64,000 nucleotides of DNA, taken from positions 372,001 through 436,000 of the forward strand of contig NZ_SMRP01000003.1 in assembly GCF_004353915.1 (NCBI RefSeq). Direction: 5' to 3'. The translations under genes and the position numbers were made by a program. The stretch comes from Paraburkholderia silviterrae. GTDB lineage: Bacteria; Pseudomonadota; Gammaproteobacteria; Burkholderiales; Burkholderiaceae. Below the pieces are notes generated by a model. The model had not been told where the DNA came from. It saw only the letters and a program-made list of their open reading frames with translations, and made no database searches. Below are positions 1-10,568 of the stretch, in pieces (position 1 is the stretch's first letter; every line of letters begins with the position of its first letter).

Positions 1-50
1 GCCTGAGTCAGTGCAAAGCACTGGCTCGGGCCCCACGCAGAGCGCTGCGT
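1..50 (+). promoter_or_regulatory. Two consecutive RNA hairpins in the leader of ugpC
   Basis: Bases 1-31 fold into a 14-bp stem (1-14 with 18-31, two G-U pairs) around a three-base AAA loop. Bases 35-40 and 45-50 form a second 6-bp stem (ACGCAG/CTGCGT) around AGCG. No T-run follows either stem, so neither is an ordinary intrinsic terminator. The ugpC ribosome-binding site AAAAGGA lies just downstream (about 58-64). In ugp-type operons this spot is the gap between a permease gene and the ATPase gene, so the hairpins may protect an mRNA end or set the stoichiometry of the subunits. That role is inference. Confidence 0.5.
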
Positions 51-72
51 ATCGATTAAAAGGATTCATAGC

Positions 73-1194
73 ATGGCAAGCCTTTCCATTCGCGACGTCT
101 ACAAGACCTACCCGAACGGTGTGCCCGTCCTCAAGGGCGTGAACATCGACATCGAAGACGGCCAGTTCCTGATTCTCGTGGGCGGCTCGGGCTGCGGGAA
201 GTCGACGCTGCTCAACATGATCGCGGGTCTCGAAACCGTCACCAAGGGCGAGATCTGCATGGACGGCAAGGTCGTCAACAACCTCTCGCCGAAGGACCGG
301 GACATCGCCATGGTGTTCCAGTCGTACGCGCTCTATCCGTCGATGACGGTGCGCGAGAACATCTCGTTTGGCCTGAACATCCGCAAGGTGCCGAAGGCCG
401 AGCAGGCGCAGATCGTCGATCGCGTCTCGAGCATGCTGCAGATCCAGCATCTGCTGGACCGCAAGCCGGGCCAGCTCTCGGGCGGCCAGCGCCAGCGTGT
501 CGCCATGGGCCGCGCGCTCGCGCGCGACCCGATCATGTTCCTGTTCGACGAGCCGCTCTCGAACCTCGACGCGAAGCTGCGCATCGAGATGCGCTCCGAA
601 ATCAAGCTGCTGCATCAGCGCGTGGGCAAGACGATCGTCTACGTGACGCACGACCAGATCGAGGCGATGACGCTCGGCGACCGCATCGCCGTGATGAAGG
701 ACGGCATCGTGCAGCAGTTCGGCGCGCCGCAGGAGATCTACGACTCGCCTTCGAATCTCTTCGTGGCGGGCTTCATTGGCGCGCCGCCGATGAACTTCAT
801 CAATGGCAAGCTGGTGGAGCAGGGCTCGGGCGTCGGCATCGAGCTCGACACGGGCGTCGCGCGCAACGTGCTGAAGCTGCCGTTGTTCGAGGCAAACAAG
901 CTGCGCAGCCATATTGGCCAGGAGGTGGTGCTGGGGCTGCGCCCGGAGCGCATCACCGACGCGCGCAGCGCGCACGACGGCCACGGTCACGAGCTGCAGC
1001 GCCACACCGTGAAGGTCGACGTGATCGAGCCGACCGGCCCGGACACGCTCGTGTTCGCGCAGGTCAACGGCAAGCGGGTCGTGAGCCGCGTGCACCCGGG
1101 CGCGAATCCGCAGCCGCTCAATAGCATGGAGCTGCTGTTCGATGTCTCGAAGGCCGTGCTGTTCGATCCGAAGACGGAAGCGCGCATCGCCTGA
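73..1194 (+). CDS. ugpC: ABC transporter ATP-binding protein, UgpC type (sn-glycerol-3-phosphate/sugar import)
   Basis: This is the cytoplasmic ATPase subunit of a CUT1-family importer and would energise uptake of sn-glycerol-3-phosphate or a related polyol/sugar. The 373-aa protein has Walker A GGSGCGKST near residue 38, the Q-loop in VFQSYALYP, the signature LSGGQRQRVAMGRALARDP, Walker B FLFDEPLSNLDAKLR and the switch histidine in YVTHDQIEAM. A C-terminal TOBE/MalK-like regulatory region begins around residue 240 and includes GLRPERI. Length and layout match UgpC/MalK/MsmK. The membrane permeases and binding protein would lie left of the window. Start ATG 73 follows AAAAGGA with good spacing. 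Substrate assignment within this family is uncertain because ATPases are shared between importers. Confidence 0.87.
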   Translation: MASLSIRDVYKTYPNGVPVLKGVNIDIEDGQFLILVGGSGCGKSTLLNMIAGLETVTKGEICMDGKVVNNLSPKDRDIAMVFQSYALYPSMTVRENISFGLNIRKVPKAEQAQIVDRVSSMLQIQHLLDRKPGQLSGGQRQRVAMGRALARDPIMFLFDEPLSNLDAKLRIEMRSEIKLLHQRVGKTIVYVTHDQIEAMTLGDRIAVMKDGIVQQFGAPQEIYDSPSNLFVAGFIGAPPMNFINGKLVEQGSGVGIELDTGVARNVLKLPLFEANKLRSHIGQEVVLGLRPERITDARSAHDGHGHELQRHTVKVDVIEPTGPDTLVFAQVNGKRVVSRVHPGANPQPLNSMELLFDVSKAVLFDPKTEARIA

Positions 1195-1224
1195 TCGCAG
1201 TGCGCCGGGTTTTCCTGGCGCGAT

Positions 1225-1268
1225 AAAAAAGCCCCATTCTCTGCGAGCGCAGTGAATGGGGCTTTTTA
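1225..1268. terminator. Bidirectional intrinsic terminator between ugpC and smr
   Basis: A perfect stem AAAAAGCCCCATTC / GAATGGGGCTTTTT brackets a 14-base loop. It sits between the convergent ugpC (+) and smr (-) genes and has T-runs in both directions, so it can end both transcripts. Confidence 0.85.
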
Positions 1269-1296
1269 TATCCGGCCGCGCTGGCGATGGGATCGA

Positions 1297-2070
1297 TCAG
1301 CGCGCGTGCGGGTGATGCTGTCCATGCCCGTGCGCATGCGGCTGCAACAGCACGAGCACCGCGCCCGCGCCGCCGTCGTGCGGCCGCGCCTGGCAAAATG
1401 CGATGACTTCTTCCTTCTGCACGAGCCACGCGCGCACCTTGCCCTTGAGCACCGGCTCCTTGCCCACGGAGCCGAGCCCCTTGCCGTGAATCACGCGCAC
1501 GCAGCGCAGCCCGCGCTTGCCCGCCTCGCGGATGAAGGTCTGCAGCGCCTCGCGCGCTTCCTCGCGGCGCATGCCATGCAGGTCGAGCTGCGCCTGCACG
1601 ATCCACGCACCGCGCCGCAGCTTCTTGACGATTTCCTCGCTCACGCCGGGGCGGTGGTAGTAGAGCGAGTCGTCGGTGTCGAGCAAGGCTTCGGGGTCGA
1701 AGTCGTCGGAAATCGCTTCGTGCAGGACCGCCTGCTCGTCGAGCCGCGTTTGCAGCGGCAGCGGCACGGGCGCCGCGCGTCGGGGCTGCGCGCGCGGCGG
1801 CTGCTTGAGCTGCGCCACCTGGCCGATCTCGCGGCGAAACAGGTCGCTGTCGGCGGCGGCTTCCACGCGCGCCGCCTTGGCGGCCGCGCGCTCGCGTTCG
1901 CGCTGGCGCGTTTGTGTCTTGAGCGCGTCGCGCAGGCCGCCGAGGCCGGCGAAGCCGGTGGTGGCCTTGCCGGGTTCGGCCGCGGGCGTGACGGCAGGCG
2001 TGGGCGCCGGGGTGGGGCGCGCGGATGCGGGGCGCTTGGGCTCGCCCGGATGGGGCACGTTCTTGGGCAT
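1297..2070 (-). CDS. Smr/MutS2-type DNA- or RNA-endonuclease domain protein
   Basis: This 257-aa protein carries a C-terminal Smr domain with the hallmark LDLHGMRREEAREAL segment (about residues 163-177) and an IHGKGLG segment that supplies the second conserved H-G-x-G motif. Stand-alone Smr proteins of this size (YdaL/SmrA/SmrB class) are nucleases acting on DNA or on mRNA at collided ribosomes; which applies here cannot be told from sequence. The first 100 residues are proline/alanine-rich and then basic and probably disordered. The protein ends in a histidine-rich tail (about six His in the last 14 residues) that could bind metal. It lies downstream of trxB on the same strand, separated by a terminator-like hairpin. 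Confidence 0.8.
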   Translation of the reverse strand: MPKNVPHPGEPKRPASARPTPAPTPAVTPAAEPGKATTGFAGLGGLRDALKTQTRQRERERAAAKAARVEAAADSDLFRREIGQVAQLKQPPRAQPRRAAPVPLPLQTRLDEQAVLHEAISDDFDPEALLDTDDSLYYHRPGVSEEIVKKLRRGAWIVQAQLDLHGMRREEAREALQTFIREAGKRGLRCVRVIHGKGLGSVGKEPVLKGKVRAWLVQKEEVIAFCQARPHDGGAGAVLVLLQPHAHGHGQHHPHAR

Positions 2071-2104
2071 GGCGAAAGACGCTGGGTAAGTCGGTGGCGC
2101 GGCA

Positions 2105-2145
2105 AAAGCAAAGGGCCGCCGGCTGGCTGGCCGCGGCCCTCTTGC
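2105..2145 (-). terminator. Probable intrinsic terminator downstream of trxB
   Basis: An 8-bp stem AGGGCCGC / GCGGCCCT (2112-2119 with 2133-2140) is followed on the minus strand by the T-rich stretch CTTTGCTTTTGCC. It lies just before the smr start codon, so it may attenuate read-through from trxB into smr. Confidence 0.45.
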
Positions 2146-2260
2146 GATGCGCCGTCTGGCTTGACGTCGCTATTTTACCGGCCTGGCGGCGAGTCGCCAG
2201 GCGCGGCGCGCCGTGTTGCGGGCCGGGCGGGCCAGATTCGCGGCCAGCCCGGCGAGCGGA

Positions 2261-3352
<1,092 letters not shown>

Positions 3353-3424
3353 TTACCGGGATCTGCAGGCGGGCCGCCCGGTGGTGCGGCGGGGCACACG
3401 CAAGAAGTTGGGCATCAGCGCGCA

Positions 3425-3430
3425 ATTATA
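3425..3430 (-). promoter_or_regulatory. Candidate -10 box for trxB
   Basis: A perfect TATAAT on the minus strand lies about 170 bases upstream of the trxB start codon. I see no good -35 match at 16-18 bases, so only the -10 element is claimed. Confidence 0.35.
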
Positions 3431-3590
3431 AAGGCCGGGGGCGTTTGATGCTCCATCGAGGTTTCTGATCGGCGCGATAGCATGGGCCCGCCCGGAGCGT
3501 CACGCGTGCCGGCGCGCCTGACGCCCCAAGGCGCCGTTGTCAGTTACCCTCATTTACAGCCTGGGGCCGCCGGGGCCTAAACAACGCGTT

Positions 3591-3596
3591 TACAAT
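3591..3596 (+). promoter_or_regulatory. Candidate -10 box for ftsK
   Basis: TACAAT (five of six to TATAAT) lies about 95 bases before the preferred ftsK start. No convincing -35 hexamer precedes it. The 430-base gap between trxB and ftsK otherwise shows no ORF or repeat that I can support. Confidence 0.3.
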
Positions 3597-3687
3597 AGGC
3601 CGGATCTGACGTCGGCGGCCGGGCCGGTCTGCCGGAGCCCCGGCAGTGCGCCCGGACCGCGCAAGCATCAAGAATCACCAGGATTCA

Positions 3688-6006
3688 ATGGCCAAAGCTC
3701 CTTATTCCGCGCAGGCGCAGGCATTGCCTAATCGCATGTCGCGTCTTTTCACCGAAATCCGCTGGCTCCTGCAGGTCGCGCTAGGCGTGTTCCTGCTGAT
3801 GGCGCTCATCAGCTATAGCCGCCGCGATCCGAGCTGGACCCACGCCGCGCAGGTCGACCACATCTCGAACTGGGCGGGGCGCGTCGGCGCGTGGACCTCG
3901 GACATCCTGCTGCTGCTGTTCGGCCTCTCGGCCTACTGGTGGGTCGTGCTGCTCGCGCGCCACATCTCGAAGAACTACAAGCGCATCACGCGCCACGAAG
4001 CGCTCCCCGAAGATGACGATGACGACAAGCCGCGCGACCACAGCTGGGTGGCCGAAGGCCTGGCGTTCGTGCTCGTGCTGCTCGCCTGCGACGGCATCGA
4101 GGCGCTGCGGATGTGGTCGCTCAAGGTGCAACTGCCGCGCGCGCCGGGCGGCGTGGTGGGCGAGGCCGTCGCGCATGGCGTCTCGCATGCGCTCGGCTTC
4201 ACCGGCGGCACGCTCGCGCTGTTGCTGGCGCTCGCGATCGGCTTGTCGCTGTATTTCCGATTTTCGTGGCTGAACGTGGCCGAAAGGGTGGGTGAGTCGA
4301 TCATCAACGCGGTGACGATGGCGAAGCTGCACCGTGAGGCGGGGCGCGACCGCAAGCTCGGCGAGGTCGCCGCGGTCAAGCGCGAGGGCAAGGTCGAGCG
4401 CGGTCGCGTGAAGATCGAGGAGCACGAGCCGGTCACGATCGTGCCGCCCGTGGTCACGCCGCCGCGCTCCGAGCGCGTGGAGAAGGAGCGCCAGGTGCCG
4501 CTCTTCACCGACTTGCCCGGCGACTCCACCTTGCCGCCCATCTCGCTGCTCGACCCCGCGCCCAAGGCCCAGGAAACGATCTCGGACGACACGCTCGAGT
4601 TCACCTCGCGCCTGATCGAAAAGAAGCTCAAGGATTTCGGCGTGGACGTGGCCGTGGTGGCCGCGTATCCGGGCCCGGTCGTCACGCGCTACGAGATCGA
4701 GCCTGCCACCGGCGTGAAGGGCAGCCAGATCGTGGGCCTCGCAAAGGACCTCGCCCGCTCGCTCTCGCTCGTCTCGATCCGCGTGGTGGAGACGATCCCC
4801 GGCAAGAACTACATGGCGCTCGAGCTGCCGAACCAGCGCCGCCAGACCGTGCGCCTTTCCGAAATCCTCGGCTCGGCCGTCTATGCGGACGCGTCTTCGG
4901 CGCTCACCATGGGTCTGGGCAAGGACATCGGCGGCAAGCCGGTTTGCGCCGATCTCGCAAAGATGCCTCACCTGCTCGTGGCCGGCACGACCGGCTCGGG
5001 CAAGTCGGTGGGGATCAACGCGATGATCCTGTCGCTCCTCTACAAGGCCAGCGCCGAGCAGGTGCGCATGATCCTGATCGACCCGAAGATGCTCGAAATG
5101 AGCGTCTACGAGGGCATTCCGCACCTGCTCTGCCCGGTCGTGACCGACATGCGTCAGGCCAGCAACGCGCTGAACTGGACCGTGGCCGAGATGGAGCGCC
5201 GCTACAAGCTCATGAGCAAGCTGGGCGTGCGCAATCTCGCGGGCTACAACAACAAGATCGAAGAGGCGAACAAGCGCGAGGAGAAGATCCCGAACCCGTT
5301 CAGCCTCACGCCGGACGATCCAGAGCCGCTGCAAAAGCTGCCGCACATCGTCGTGGTGATCGACGAACTCGCCGACCTCATGATGGTGGTCGGCAAGAAG
5401 GTCGAAGAGTTGATCGCGCGCATCGCGCAGAAGGCGCGCGCGGCCGGCATCCACCTGATTCTCGCGACGCAGCGGCCTTCGGTGGATGTCATCACGGGCC
5501 TCATCAAGGCCAACGTGCCCACGCGGATTGCGTTCCAGGTGTCCTCGAAGATCGACTCGCGCACGATTCTCGACCAGATGGGCGCCGAGTCGCTGCTCGG
5601 CATGGGCGACATGCTCTACCTGCCGCCGGGCTCGGGGCTGCCCGTGCGCGTGCACGGCGCGTTCGTCGCTGACGAAGAAGTGCATCGCGTGGTCGACAAG
5701 CTCAAGGAGCAGGGCGAGCCGAACTATATCGAAGGGATTCTGGAAGGCGGCACAGCGGGCGACGGCGACGAAGGCTCGGCCAGCGCTTCGGGCACCGGCG
5801 ACGAGTCCGATCCGCTCTACGACCAGGCCGTCGAGGTGGTCATCAAGAACCGGCGCGCGTCGATTTCGCTCGTGCAGCGGCATCTGCGCATCGGCTACAA
5901 CCGCGCGGCGCGCCTGCTCGAACAGATGGAGCAGTCGGGGCTCGTTTCGGCGATGTCGTCGAGCGGCAACCGCGAGATTCTCGCGCCAGCGCGCGACGCC
6001 GATTGA
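3688..6006 (+). CDS. ftsK: DNA translocase FtsK
   Basis: Septum-anchored double-stranded-DNA pump that clears chromosome ends and activates XerCD at dif during division. About 772 aa. Four membrane segments are visible in the first 200 residues (the first in [18 protein letters not shown]), then a charged linker, then the motor with Walker [13 protein letters not shown] and Walker [17 protein letters not shown]-terminal gamma winged helix (from [11 protein letters not shown] to [11 protein letters not shown]) would read KOPS sequences. I prefer ATG 3688, five bases after AGGA, over an in-frame GTG at 3646 that adds 14 basic residues and has no ribosome-binding site. The short linker is usual for beta-proteobacterial FtsK. 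It leads into lolA 74 bases downstream. Confidence 0.95.
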   Translation: MAKAPYSAQAQALPNRMSRLFTEIRWLLQVALGVFLLMALISYSRRDPSWTHAAQVDHISNWAGRVGAWTSDILLLLFGLSAYWWVVLLARHISKNYKRITRHEALPEDDDDDKPRDHSWVAEGLAFVLVLLACDGIEALRMWSLKVQLPRAPGGVVGEAVAHGVSHALGFTGGTLALLLALAIGLSLYFRFSWLNVAERVGESIINAVTMAKLHREAGRDRKLGEVAAVKREGKVERGRVKIEEHEPVTIVPPVVTPPRSERVEKERQVPLFTDLPGDSTLPPISLLDPAPKAQETISDDTLEFTSRLIEKKLKDFGVDVAVVAAYPGPVVTRYEIEPATGVKGSQIVGLAKDLARSLSLVSIRVVETIPGKNYMALELPNQRRQTVRLSEILGSAVYADASSALTMGLGKDIGGKPVCADLAKMPHLLVAGTTGSGKSVGINAMILSLLYKASAEQVRMILIDPKMLEMSVYEGIPHLLCPVVTDMRQASNALNWTVAEMERRYKLMSKLGVRNLAGYNNKIEEANKREEKIPNPFSLTPDDPEPLQKLPHIVVVIDELADLMMVVGKKVEELIARIAQKARAAGIHLILATQRPSVDVITGLIKANVPTRIAFQVSSKIDSRTILDQMGAESLLGMGDMLYLPPGSGLPVRVHGAFVADEEVHRVVDKLKEQGEPNYIEGILEGGTAGDGDEGSASASGTGDESDPLYDQAVEVVIKNRRASISLVQRHLRIGYNRAARLLEQMEQSGLVSAMSSSGNREILAPARDAD

Positions 6007-6080
6007 GGCCGATCGACGTCGTCCACGGCGCTTGCACTGCGCCGGCGCAGGCACACATTGTGGTTTTGGGAGAACGATAG

Positions 6081-6791
6081 ATGCAGTTTCAGGTTGGGCA
6101 ACAAACCCGTTTGACGCTGGGCCGCGCCGGGCGCGCGCTCTTCGCGGCGCTTGGCGCGTCGCTCGTCATGGCTTCGCACGCGTATGCGAGCGGCACCGAT
6201 CAACTGAAGCAGTTCGTCGCGCAGGTGCACGCCGCGCGCGGCAATTTCGTGCAGCGCGAACTGAAGACGCCCACGAACGCGAAGAACGCGAGCGACGCCA
6301 TCGCCACGGCCATGTCGAGCTCCAAGACTTCGAGCGGCACGTTCGTGTTCGCGCGTCCCGGCAAGTTCATCTGGACCTACGAGAAGCCGTATCAGCAGTT
6401 GCTGCAATCCGACGGCGACAATCTCTATGTCTACGACAAGGACCTGAACCAGGTCACCGAGCGCAAGCTCGGCGGCGCGCTCGGCGCGAGCCCGGCCGCT
6501 ATCCTGTTCGGCAGCAACGATCTGGACAAGAATTTCACGCTCACCGACGCGGGCGTGAAGGATGGCATCGACTGGCTGGAGCTGATTCCGAAGTCGAAGG
6601 ACACGCAGTTCAAGAGCGTGGGCATCGGCTTTCGCAATGGCAATCTCGAAGCGATGGAGCTGCACGACGTGTTCGGCAACGTGACGCTGCTCACGTTCTC
6701 CAACATCGAGAAGAATCCGTCGCTGCCGGCCTCGACCTTCAAGTTCGTGCGGCCCAAGGGCGCCGACCTGATCACGGGCGGCGGGAACTGA
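6081..6791 (+). CDS. lolA: Outer-membrane lipoprotein carrier protein LolA
   Basis: Periplasmic chaperone that takes lipoproteins from LolCDE and hands them to LolB at the outer membrane. 236 aa with an N-terminal signal peptide ending near ASHAYAS. The family segment [19 protein letters not shown] is present, as is the downstream [11 protein letters not shown] strand. The N terminus is longer than in E. coli (about 25 extra residues before the signal core). An insertion rich in A, S and K (around residues 68-90) precedes the hydrophobic half-barrel. GGGAGAA just upstream of ATG 6081 is a fair ribosome-binding site. The ftsK-lolA order is conserved in E. coli. Confidence 0.93.
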   Translation: MQFQVGQQTRLTLGRAGRALFAALGASLVMASHAYASGTDQLKQFVAQVHAARGNFVQRELKTPTNAKNASDAIATAMSSSKTSSGTFVFARPGKFIWTYEKPYQQLLQSDGDNLYVYDKDLNQVTERKLGGALGASPAAILFGSNDLDKNFTLTDAGVKDGIDWLELIPKSKDTQFKSVGIGFRNGNLEAMELHDVFGNVTLLTFSNIEKNPSLPASTFKFVRPKGADLITGGGN

Positions 6792-6823
6792 TCCGCGGGA
6801 CGTGACGCAACAAGCGATGTAGC

Positions 6824-6860
6824 AAAAAAGGGGGCGGCTCGATTGGGCCGCCCCCTTTTG
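6824..6860. terminator. Bidirectional intrinsic terminator after lolA
   Basis: A stem of AAAAGGGGGCGGC with GCCGCCCCCTTTT around a short loop lies between lolA (+) and the convergent MBL-fold gene (-). It carries T-runs in both directions. Confidence 0.85.
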
Positions 6861-6899
6861 CTATGCGCGCTTGACTATTGGCGCCTCTTGGCCGAGCGC

Positions 6900-7970
6900 T
6901 CAGACCGAAAAGCGCAGCACGCCCTTGTCGTCCATCTTGCGCTGGAGCTTGCCCGCGAGCCACAGCAGGTGCAGGTGGGCGAGCGCTTCGCCCATCGCGA
7001 AGGTCAGCTGATGCATGTCGAGCGCGCGCTTGAACATGATCGGCACGATGTCGGCGGCGCATTGCGGCGCGCGCTCGCAGGCTTCCATCACTTCAGCGAG
7101 ACGCGCGTCATGGTGCGCGCGCAATTGGCCGATGCGCGTGCGCACGCCGCGAAACGGCTTGCCGTGCGAGGGCAGCACGAGCGTGTCCTCGGCCATGGCC
7201 TCGTAGCGCCCGAGCGATTCGAGGTAGAGGCCGAGCGGATTGCCTTCCGGCTCCATGTCGAACACGGAGACGTTGGTCGAGATGCGTGGCAGCACCATAT
7301 CGCCCGAGATCAGCACGCCGAGCGATACGCACAGCAGCGCGCAATGCTCGGGCGAGTGGCCGTAACCCGTGACGACGCGCCAGTCGCGGCCGCCGATCGA
7401 CACCGTATCGGCCTCGCGCAGGCGCCAGTATTGCGGCGGCAGCGCCGGCACGAGGTTGGAGTAGTAGTTGCGGCGGTTGCGCAGCTGATCGAGCGAGGCC
7501 GCGTCGGTTACGCCGTGGCGTGCGAAATGGCGCGCCGCGCCTTCGCCGCCCGCGTTCGAGCCGTTGCCCGAGGACAGCACGCACGCGCTCATGTATTCGC
7601 CTAGCGTCGTCCACAGACGCACGTCCCAGCGCTTCTTCTCGCCGCCCGCGCAGATCCAGTGTGCCAGGCCGATATGGTCCGGATGGCAGTGCGTGGCGAT
7701 CACGCGCAGCACCGGCAGGCCTTCGAGCTGGGTGTCGAACACCTGCTCCCAGCGCGCCTTGATCGTGTCGTCGGTGATGCCGCAGTCCACCACAGTCCAG
7801 CCTTGCTGGCCGTCGATCTCGTCGCGCAGCAGCCAGAGGTTGATGTGGTCGAGCACGAAGGGGAGCGGCATGCGCAGCCATTTCACGCCTGGCGCGACTT
7901 CGAAGGCGAGGCCGGGCTCGGGCAGGGTATCGGCGAAGGGGTAGTCGAGCTGGTGTTCGAGGGCGTTCAT
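6900..7970 (-). CDS. MBL-fold metallo-hydrolase
   Basis: 356-aa metallo-beta-lactamase-fold hydrolase. The metal site THCHPDHIG (H-x-H-x-D-H) lies near residue 92, and further metal ligands are likely in GYGHSPEH and in LPSHGKPF. The C-terminal part resembles LACTB2-like hydrolases, which have a winged-helix tail (the MHQLTFAMGEALAHLHLL region). The substrate is unknown; thioester or RNA hydrolysis are the usual activities of the subfamily. The gene is divergent from a MerR regulator, with an intergenic region packed with palindromes. In related genomes this hydrolase commonly neighbours branched-chain acyl-CoA catabolic genes, which fits the thiolase nearby. Confidence 0.8.
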   Translation of the reverse strand: MNALEHQLDYPFADTLPEPGLAFEVAPGVKWLRMPLPFVLDHINLWLLRDEIDGQQGWTVVDCGITDDTIKARWEQVFDTQLEGLPVLRVIATHCHPDHIGLAHWICAGGEKKRWDVRLWTTLGEYMSACVLSSGNGSNAGGEGAARHFARHGVTDAASLDQLRNRRNYYSNLVPALPPQYWRLREADTVSIGGRDWRVVTGYGHSPEHCALLCVSLGVLISGDMVLPRISTNVSVFDMEPEGNPLGLYLESLGRYEAMAEDTLVLPSHGKPFRGVRTRIGQLRAHHDARLAEVMEACERAPQCAADIVPIMFKRALDMHQLTFAMGEALAHLHLLWLAGKLQRKMDDKGVLRFSV

Positions 7971-8084
7971 TGGGGTCTCGTCTGATCTAATTATGCTGGG
8001 CTGAGGACGGCCGGTGAGGACGGCCAGCGCCGCCGCCTGGCCTCATTGTCGCTGCATCGCGCAATTTCTGCAGGGGAACCGGGA

Positions 8085-8109
8085 GAATGTTCCGGTATGC
8101 GGAACATTC
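8085..8109. promoter_or_regulatory. Perfect 25-bp inverted repeat (operator candidate)
   Basis: Ten-base arms GAATGTTCCG and CGGAACATTC are perfectly complementary around GTATG. The element lies in the divergent gap between the MBL-fold gene (starting at 7970) and the MerR gene (starting at 8213). Size and symmetry suit a dimeric repressor site. Confidence 0.5.
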
Positions 8110-8113
8110 GGCT

Positions 8114-8125
8114 GGTTGCGCAACC
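8114..8125. promoter_or_regulatory. 12-bp perfect palindrome GGTTGCGCAACC
   Basis: This perfect palindrome lies four bases right of the 25-bp inverted repeat and seven bases left of the MerR-type site. It could be part of a composite operator, but it is short enough to be coincidence. Confidence 0.3.
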
Positions 8126-8131
8126 GTTGAC

Positions 8132-8147
8132 TTGACGATAACGTAAA
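8132..8147. promoter_or_regulatory. MerR/LiuR-type operator candidate
   Basis: TTGACGAT-AACGTAAA is a 16-bp imperfect palindrome (six of eight positions symmetric). Its ACGT/ACG core is like that of sites reported for LiuR-class MerR regulators. It lies 66 bases before the MerR start codon and begins with TTGACG, which could double as a -35 element. Assignment to LiuR is by resemblance only. Confidence 0.4.
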
Positions 8148-8212
8148 CGTCGATTCCAACGATAGCCCTGCCGCCGGGTCCACCCCGGCTGGCGCGGGGT
8201 GCGCTTTCCGAC

Positions 8213-8638
8213 ATGACCCAGTACACGATTACCGAGCTCGCCCGCGAATTTGACGTGACGCCACGTGCGATCCGTTTCTACGAGGATCAGGGCCTGCTCG
8301 CGCCGAGCCGCGAAGGGGCGGGCGGCCTCAAGCGCGTGTTTTCGGGGCGCGATCGCACGCGACTGAGGCTCACGCTGCGCGGCAAGCGCCTCGGCTTCAC
8401 GCTCAACGAGATCCGCGCACTGCTCGATCTCTACGATTCGCCCACGGATACGTTGCAGCAGCTCCAGGCGTTCCTCGACACCGTCGTGCGCCATCGCGAG
8501 ATACTGGAGCGTCAGCGCGCCGACCTCGACGCCACGCTCGAAGACCTCGCGCAATACGAGACGCAGGCGCGCGCGCTGCTCGCGAAGAACGCCGCGGGCG
8601 AGCGGATCATGCCGCTCACGCTGCCAGACGATCAGTAG
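8213..8638 (+). CDS. MerR-family transcriptional regulator, LiuR-like
   Basis: 141 aa. The N-terminal MerR winged helix (YTITELAREFDVTPRAIRFY, then EDQGLLAPSR) is followed by a dimerisation coiled coil (about residues 80-120, LEDLAQYETQARALL). There is no cysteine-rich metal-binding loop, so it is unlikely to sense metal. The pattern matches short MerR proteins that control isovalerate/leucine and fatty-acid catabolism (LiuR). The neighbouring aceK and thiolase genes support a role in acetyl-CoA and branched-chain acyl-CoA use. It lies 51 bases upstream of aceK and probably heads the same operon. Assignment to LiuR itself is inference. Confidence 0.8.
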   Translation: MTQYTITELAREFDVTPRAIRFYEDQGLLAPSREGAGGLKRVFSGRDRTRLRLTLRGKRLGFTLNEIRALLDLYDSPTDTLQQLQAFLDTVVRHREILERQRADLDATLEDLAQYETQARALLAKNAAGERIMPLTLPDDQ

Positions 8639-8689
8639 CCGGCGCTGGCCCGTTTTTGCGTCACGCCGTCGAGCCGAGGTGAATGCGTC

Positions 8690-10510
8690 ATGAGACATTT
8701 CCCGAAACTGCTTTCATCGCAGATCGGCTTCGACGTTGCGCAGACGATGCTCGAAGGCTTCAACCGTCACTACCGCAACTTCTGCGCGGCGGCCGTGCGT
8801 GCGCGCGCATGCTTCGAGGCGCGCGACTGGCACAGCCTGCAACAGCTCGCCCGCGAGCGCATTGCGTCTTACGACGATTGCGTGCACGAATGCGTGATGG
8901 CGCTCGAAGACGAGTACGACGCGGAAAGCATCGACGACGAGGTGTGGGAGCAGATCAAGCTGCATTACATCGGCCTGCTAACGACGCACCGGCAGCCCGA
9001 GTGCGCCGAGACCTTCTTCAACTCGGTGTGCTGCAAGATCCTGCATCGCTCGTACTTCAACAACGACTTCATCTTCGTGCGGCCCGCGATCTCGACCGAA
9101 TATATCGAGAACGACGAGCCCGCGGCCAAGCCCACCTACCGCGCGTACTATCCGGGCAAGGACGGGCTGGCGCCCACGCTCGCGCGCATCGTCACGAATT
9201 TTCAGCTCGAGACGCCGTTCGAGGACCTCGAGCGCGACGTGGACTGCGTGATGCGCACGATGCTCGATACCTTCGGCGTGGTCGAGCCCAAGCCCAATTT
9301 TCAGATTCACACGCTCGCGTCGCTGTTCTTTCGCAACAAGTCGGCGTATATCGTCGGGCGCATCATCAACGGCGATCTGCTCGTGCCGTTCGTCTTGCCC
9401 ATCCGCCACACGGGCGACGGCAAGCTCGCGCTCGACACCGTGCTCCTGCGCCTCGACGAGTTGCTCATCATGTTCAGCTTCTCGCACTCCTACTTCCTCG
9501 TGGACATGGGCGTGCCGTCCGCCTATGTGGAGTTCCTGCGCACGATCATGCCGCGCAAGGCGAAGGGCGAGATCTACACGTCGCTCGGGCTGCAGAAGCA
9601 GGGCAAGAACCTTTTCTATCGCGACCTGCTGCACCACCTCAAGCATTCGAGCGATCAGTTCATCGCCGCGCCCGGCATCCGCGGCATGGTGATGATCGTG
9701 TTCACGCTGCCGTCGTTTCCGTACGTGTTCAAGGTGATCAAGGACAGCTTTCCCGCGCCGAAGGAAACCACGCGTGAGCAGGTGGAAGCGAAGTACCAGC
9801 TCGTGAAGCGCCACGACCGCCTCGGGCGCCTCGCCGATACGCTCGAATATTCGAGCGTGGCGCTGCCCGTCGCGCGTCTGGCCGAAGCGCTCGTGCGCGA
9901 GCTCGAAACGCTCGCGCCTTCGATGATCGAGTACGAGGGCGAGAGCCTCGTGATCCGCCATCTCTACATCGAGCGCCGCATGGTGCCGCTCAATATCTGG
10001 CTGCAGAAAGGCAGCGACGAAGAAGTCGAGCACGGCATTCGCGAATACGGCAACGCGGTGAAGGACCTGATGCGCGCGAACATCTTTCCGGGCGACATGC
10101 TCTACAAGAATTTCGGTGTCACACGCCACGGCCGCGTGGTGTTCTACGACTACGACGAGATCGAATACCTGACCGAATGCAACGTGCGCGCGGTGCCCGC
10201 GCCACGTAATGAGGAAGACGAACTATCCGCCGAGCCATGGTACGGAGTTGGCCCGCGCGATATTTTCCCGGAGACGTATCGGACGTTCCTGCTCGGCGAC
10301 CCGCGCGTGCGGCGCTATTTCCTCGAGCATCACGCCGACTTCTTCGACCCCGCGCTGTGGCAGGAGAGCAAGGCGCGCCTGCTTGCGGGCGAGGTGCCCG
10401 ACTGCCTGCCGTACGACGCGGCGGTGCGCTTTCGCGCGCGCTATCCCGAGCGCTTCGTGCAGAACGAGGCTGACGGCGAGGCCGATGAGAACGACGCACG
10501 CGCTGCATGA
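8690..10510 (+). CDS. aceK: Isocitrate dehydrogenase kinase/phosphatase
   Basis: Bifunctional enzyme that phosphorylates or dephosphorylates isocitrate dehydrogenase to divide carbon between the TCA cycle and the glyoxylate bypass. 606 aa, as usual for AceK. The N-terminal regulatory domain includes the family segment [18 protein letters not shown] region near residue 30. The kinase/phosphatase domain shows the ATP-loop region [27 protein letters not shown] and the metal-binding [18 protein letters not shown] 8690 is preferred over ATG 8683 (different frame); GAGGTGA at 8675-8681 serves it. Here aceK is not beside aceA/aceB but follows a MerR gene and precedes a thiolase, so it is probably coupled to acetyl-CoA-producing catabolism. 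Confidence 0.95.
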   Translation: MRHFPKLLSSQIGFDVAQTMLEGFNRHYRNFCAAAVRARACFEARDWHSLQQLARERIASYDDCVHECVMALEDEYDAESIDDEVWEQIKLHYIGLLTTHRQPECAETFFNSVCCKILHRSYFNNDFIFVRPAISTEYIENDEPAAKPTYRAYYPGKDGLAPTLARIVTNFQLETPFEDLERDVDCVMRTMLDTFGVVEPKPNFQIHTLASLFFRNKSAYIVGRIINGDLLVPFVLPIRHTGDGKLALDTVLLRLDELLIMFSFSHSYFLVDMGVPSAYVEFLRTIMPRKAKGEIYTSLGLQKQGKNLFYRDLLHHLKHSSDQFIAAPGIRGMVMIVFTLPSFPYVFKVIKDSFPAPKETTREQVEAKYQLVKRHDRLGRLADTLEYSSVALPVARLAEALVRELETLAPSMIEYEGESLVIRHLYIERRMVPLNIWLQKGSDEEVEHGIREYGNAVKDLMRANIFPGDMLYKNFGVTRHGRVVFYDYDEIEYLTECNVRAVPAPRNEEDELSAEPWYGVGPRDIFPETYRTFLLGDPRVRRYFLEHHADFFDPALWQESKARLLAGEVPDCLPYDAAVRFRARYPERFVQNEADGEADENDARAA

Positions 10511-10568
10511 GAAACGCGATTGACGACGAACTTTCGCATCATCGATGGATTGAGAAAGGAGGGTGGAC

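Noticed and set aside
3781..6054. 757-aa open frame on the minus strand opposite ftsK
   Set aside because: It is a shadow of the high-GC ftsK gene; composition is His/Arg/Asp/Ala-rich without any domain, and ftsK on the other strand is unmistakable. The same reasoning removes the long antisense frames opposite rel, pepN, bioA/F and waaC.
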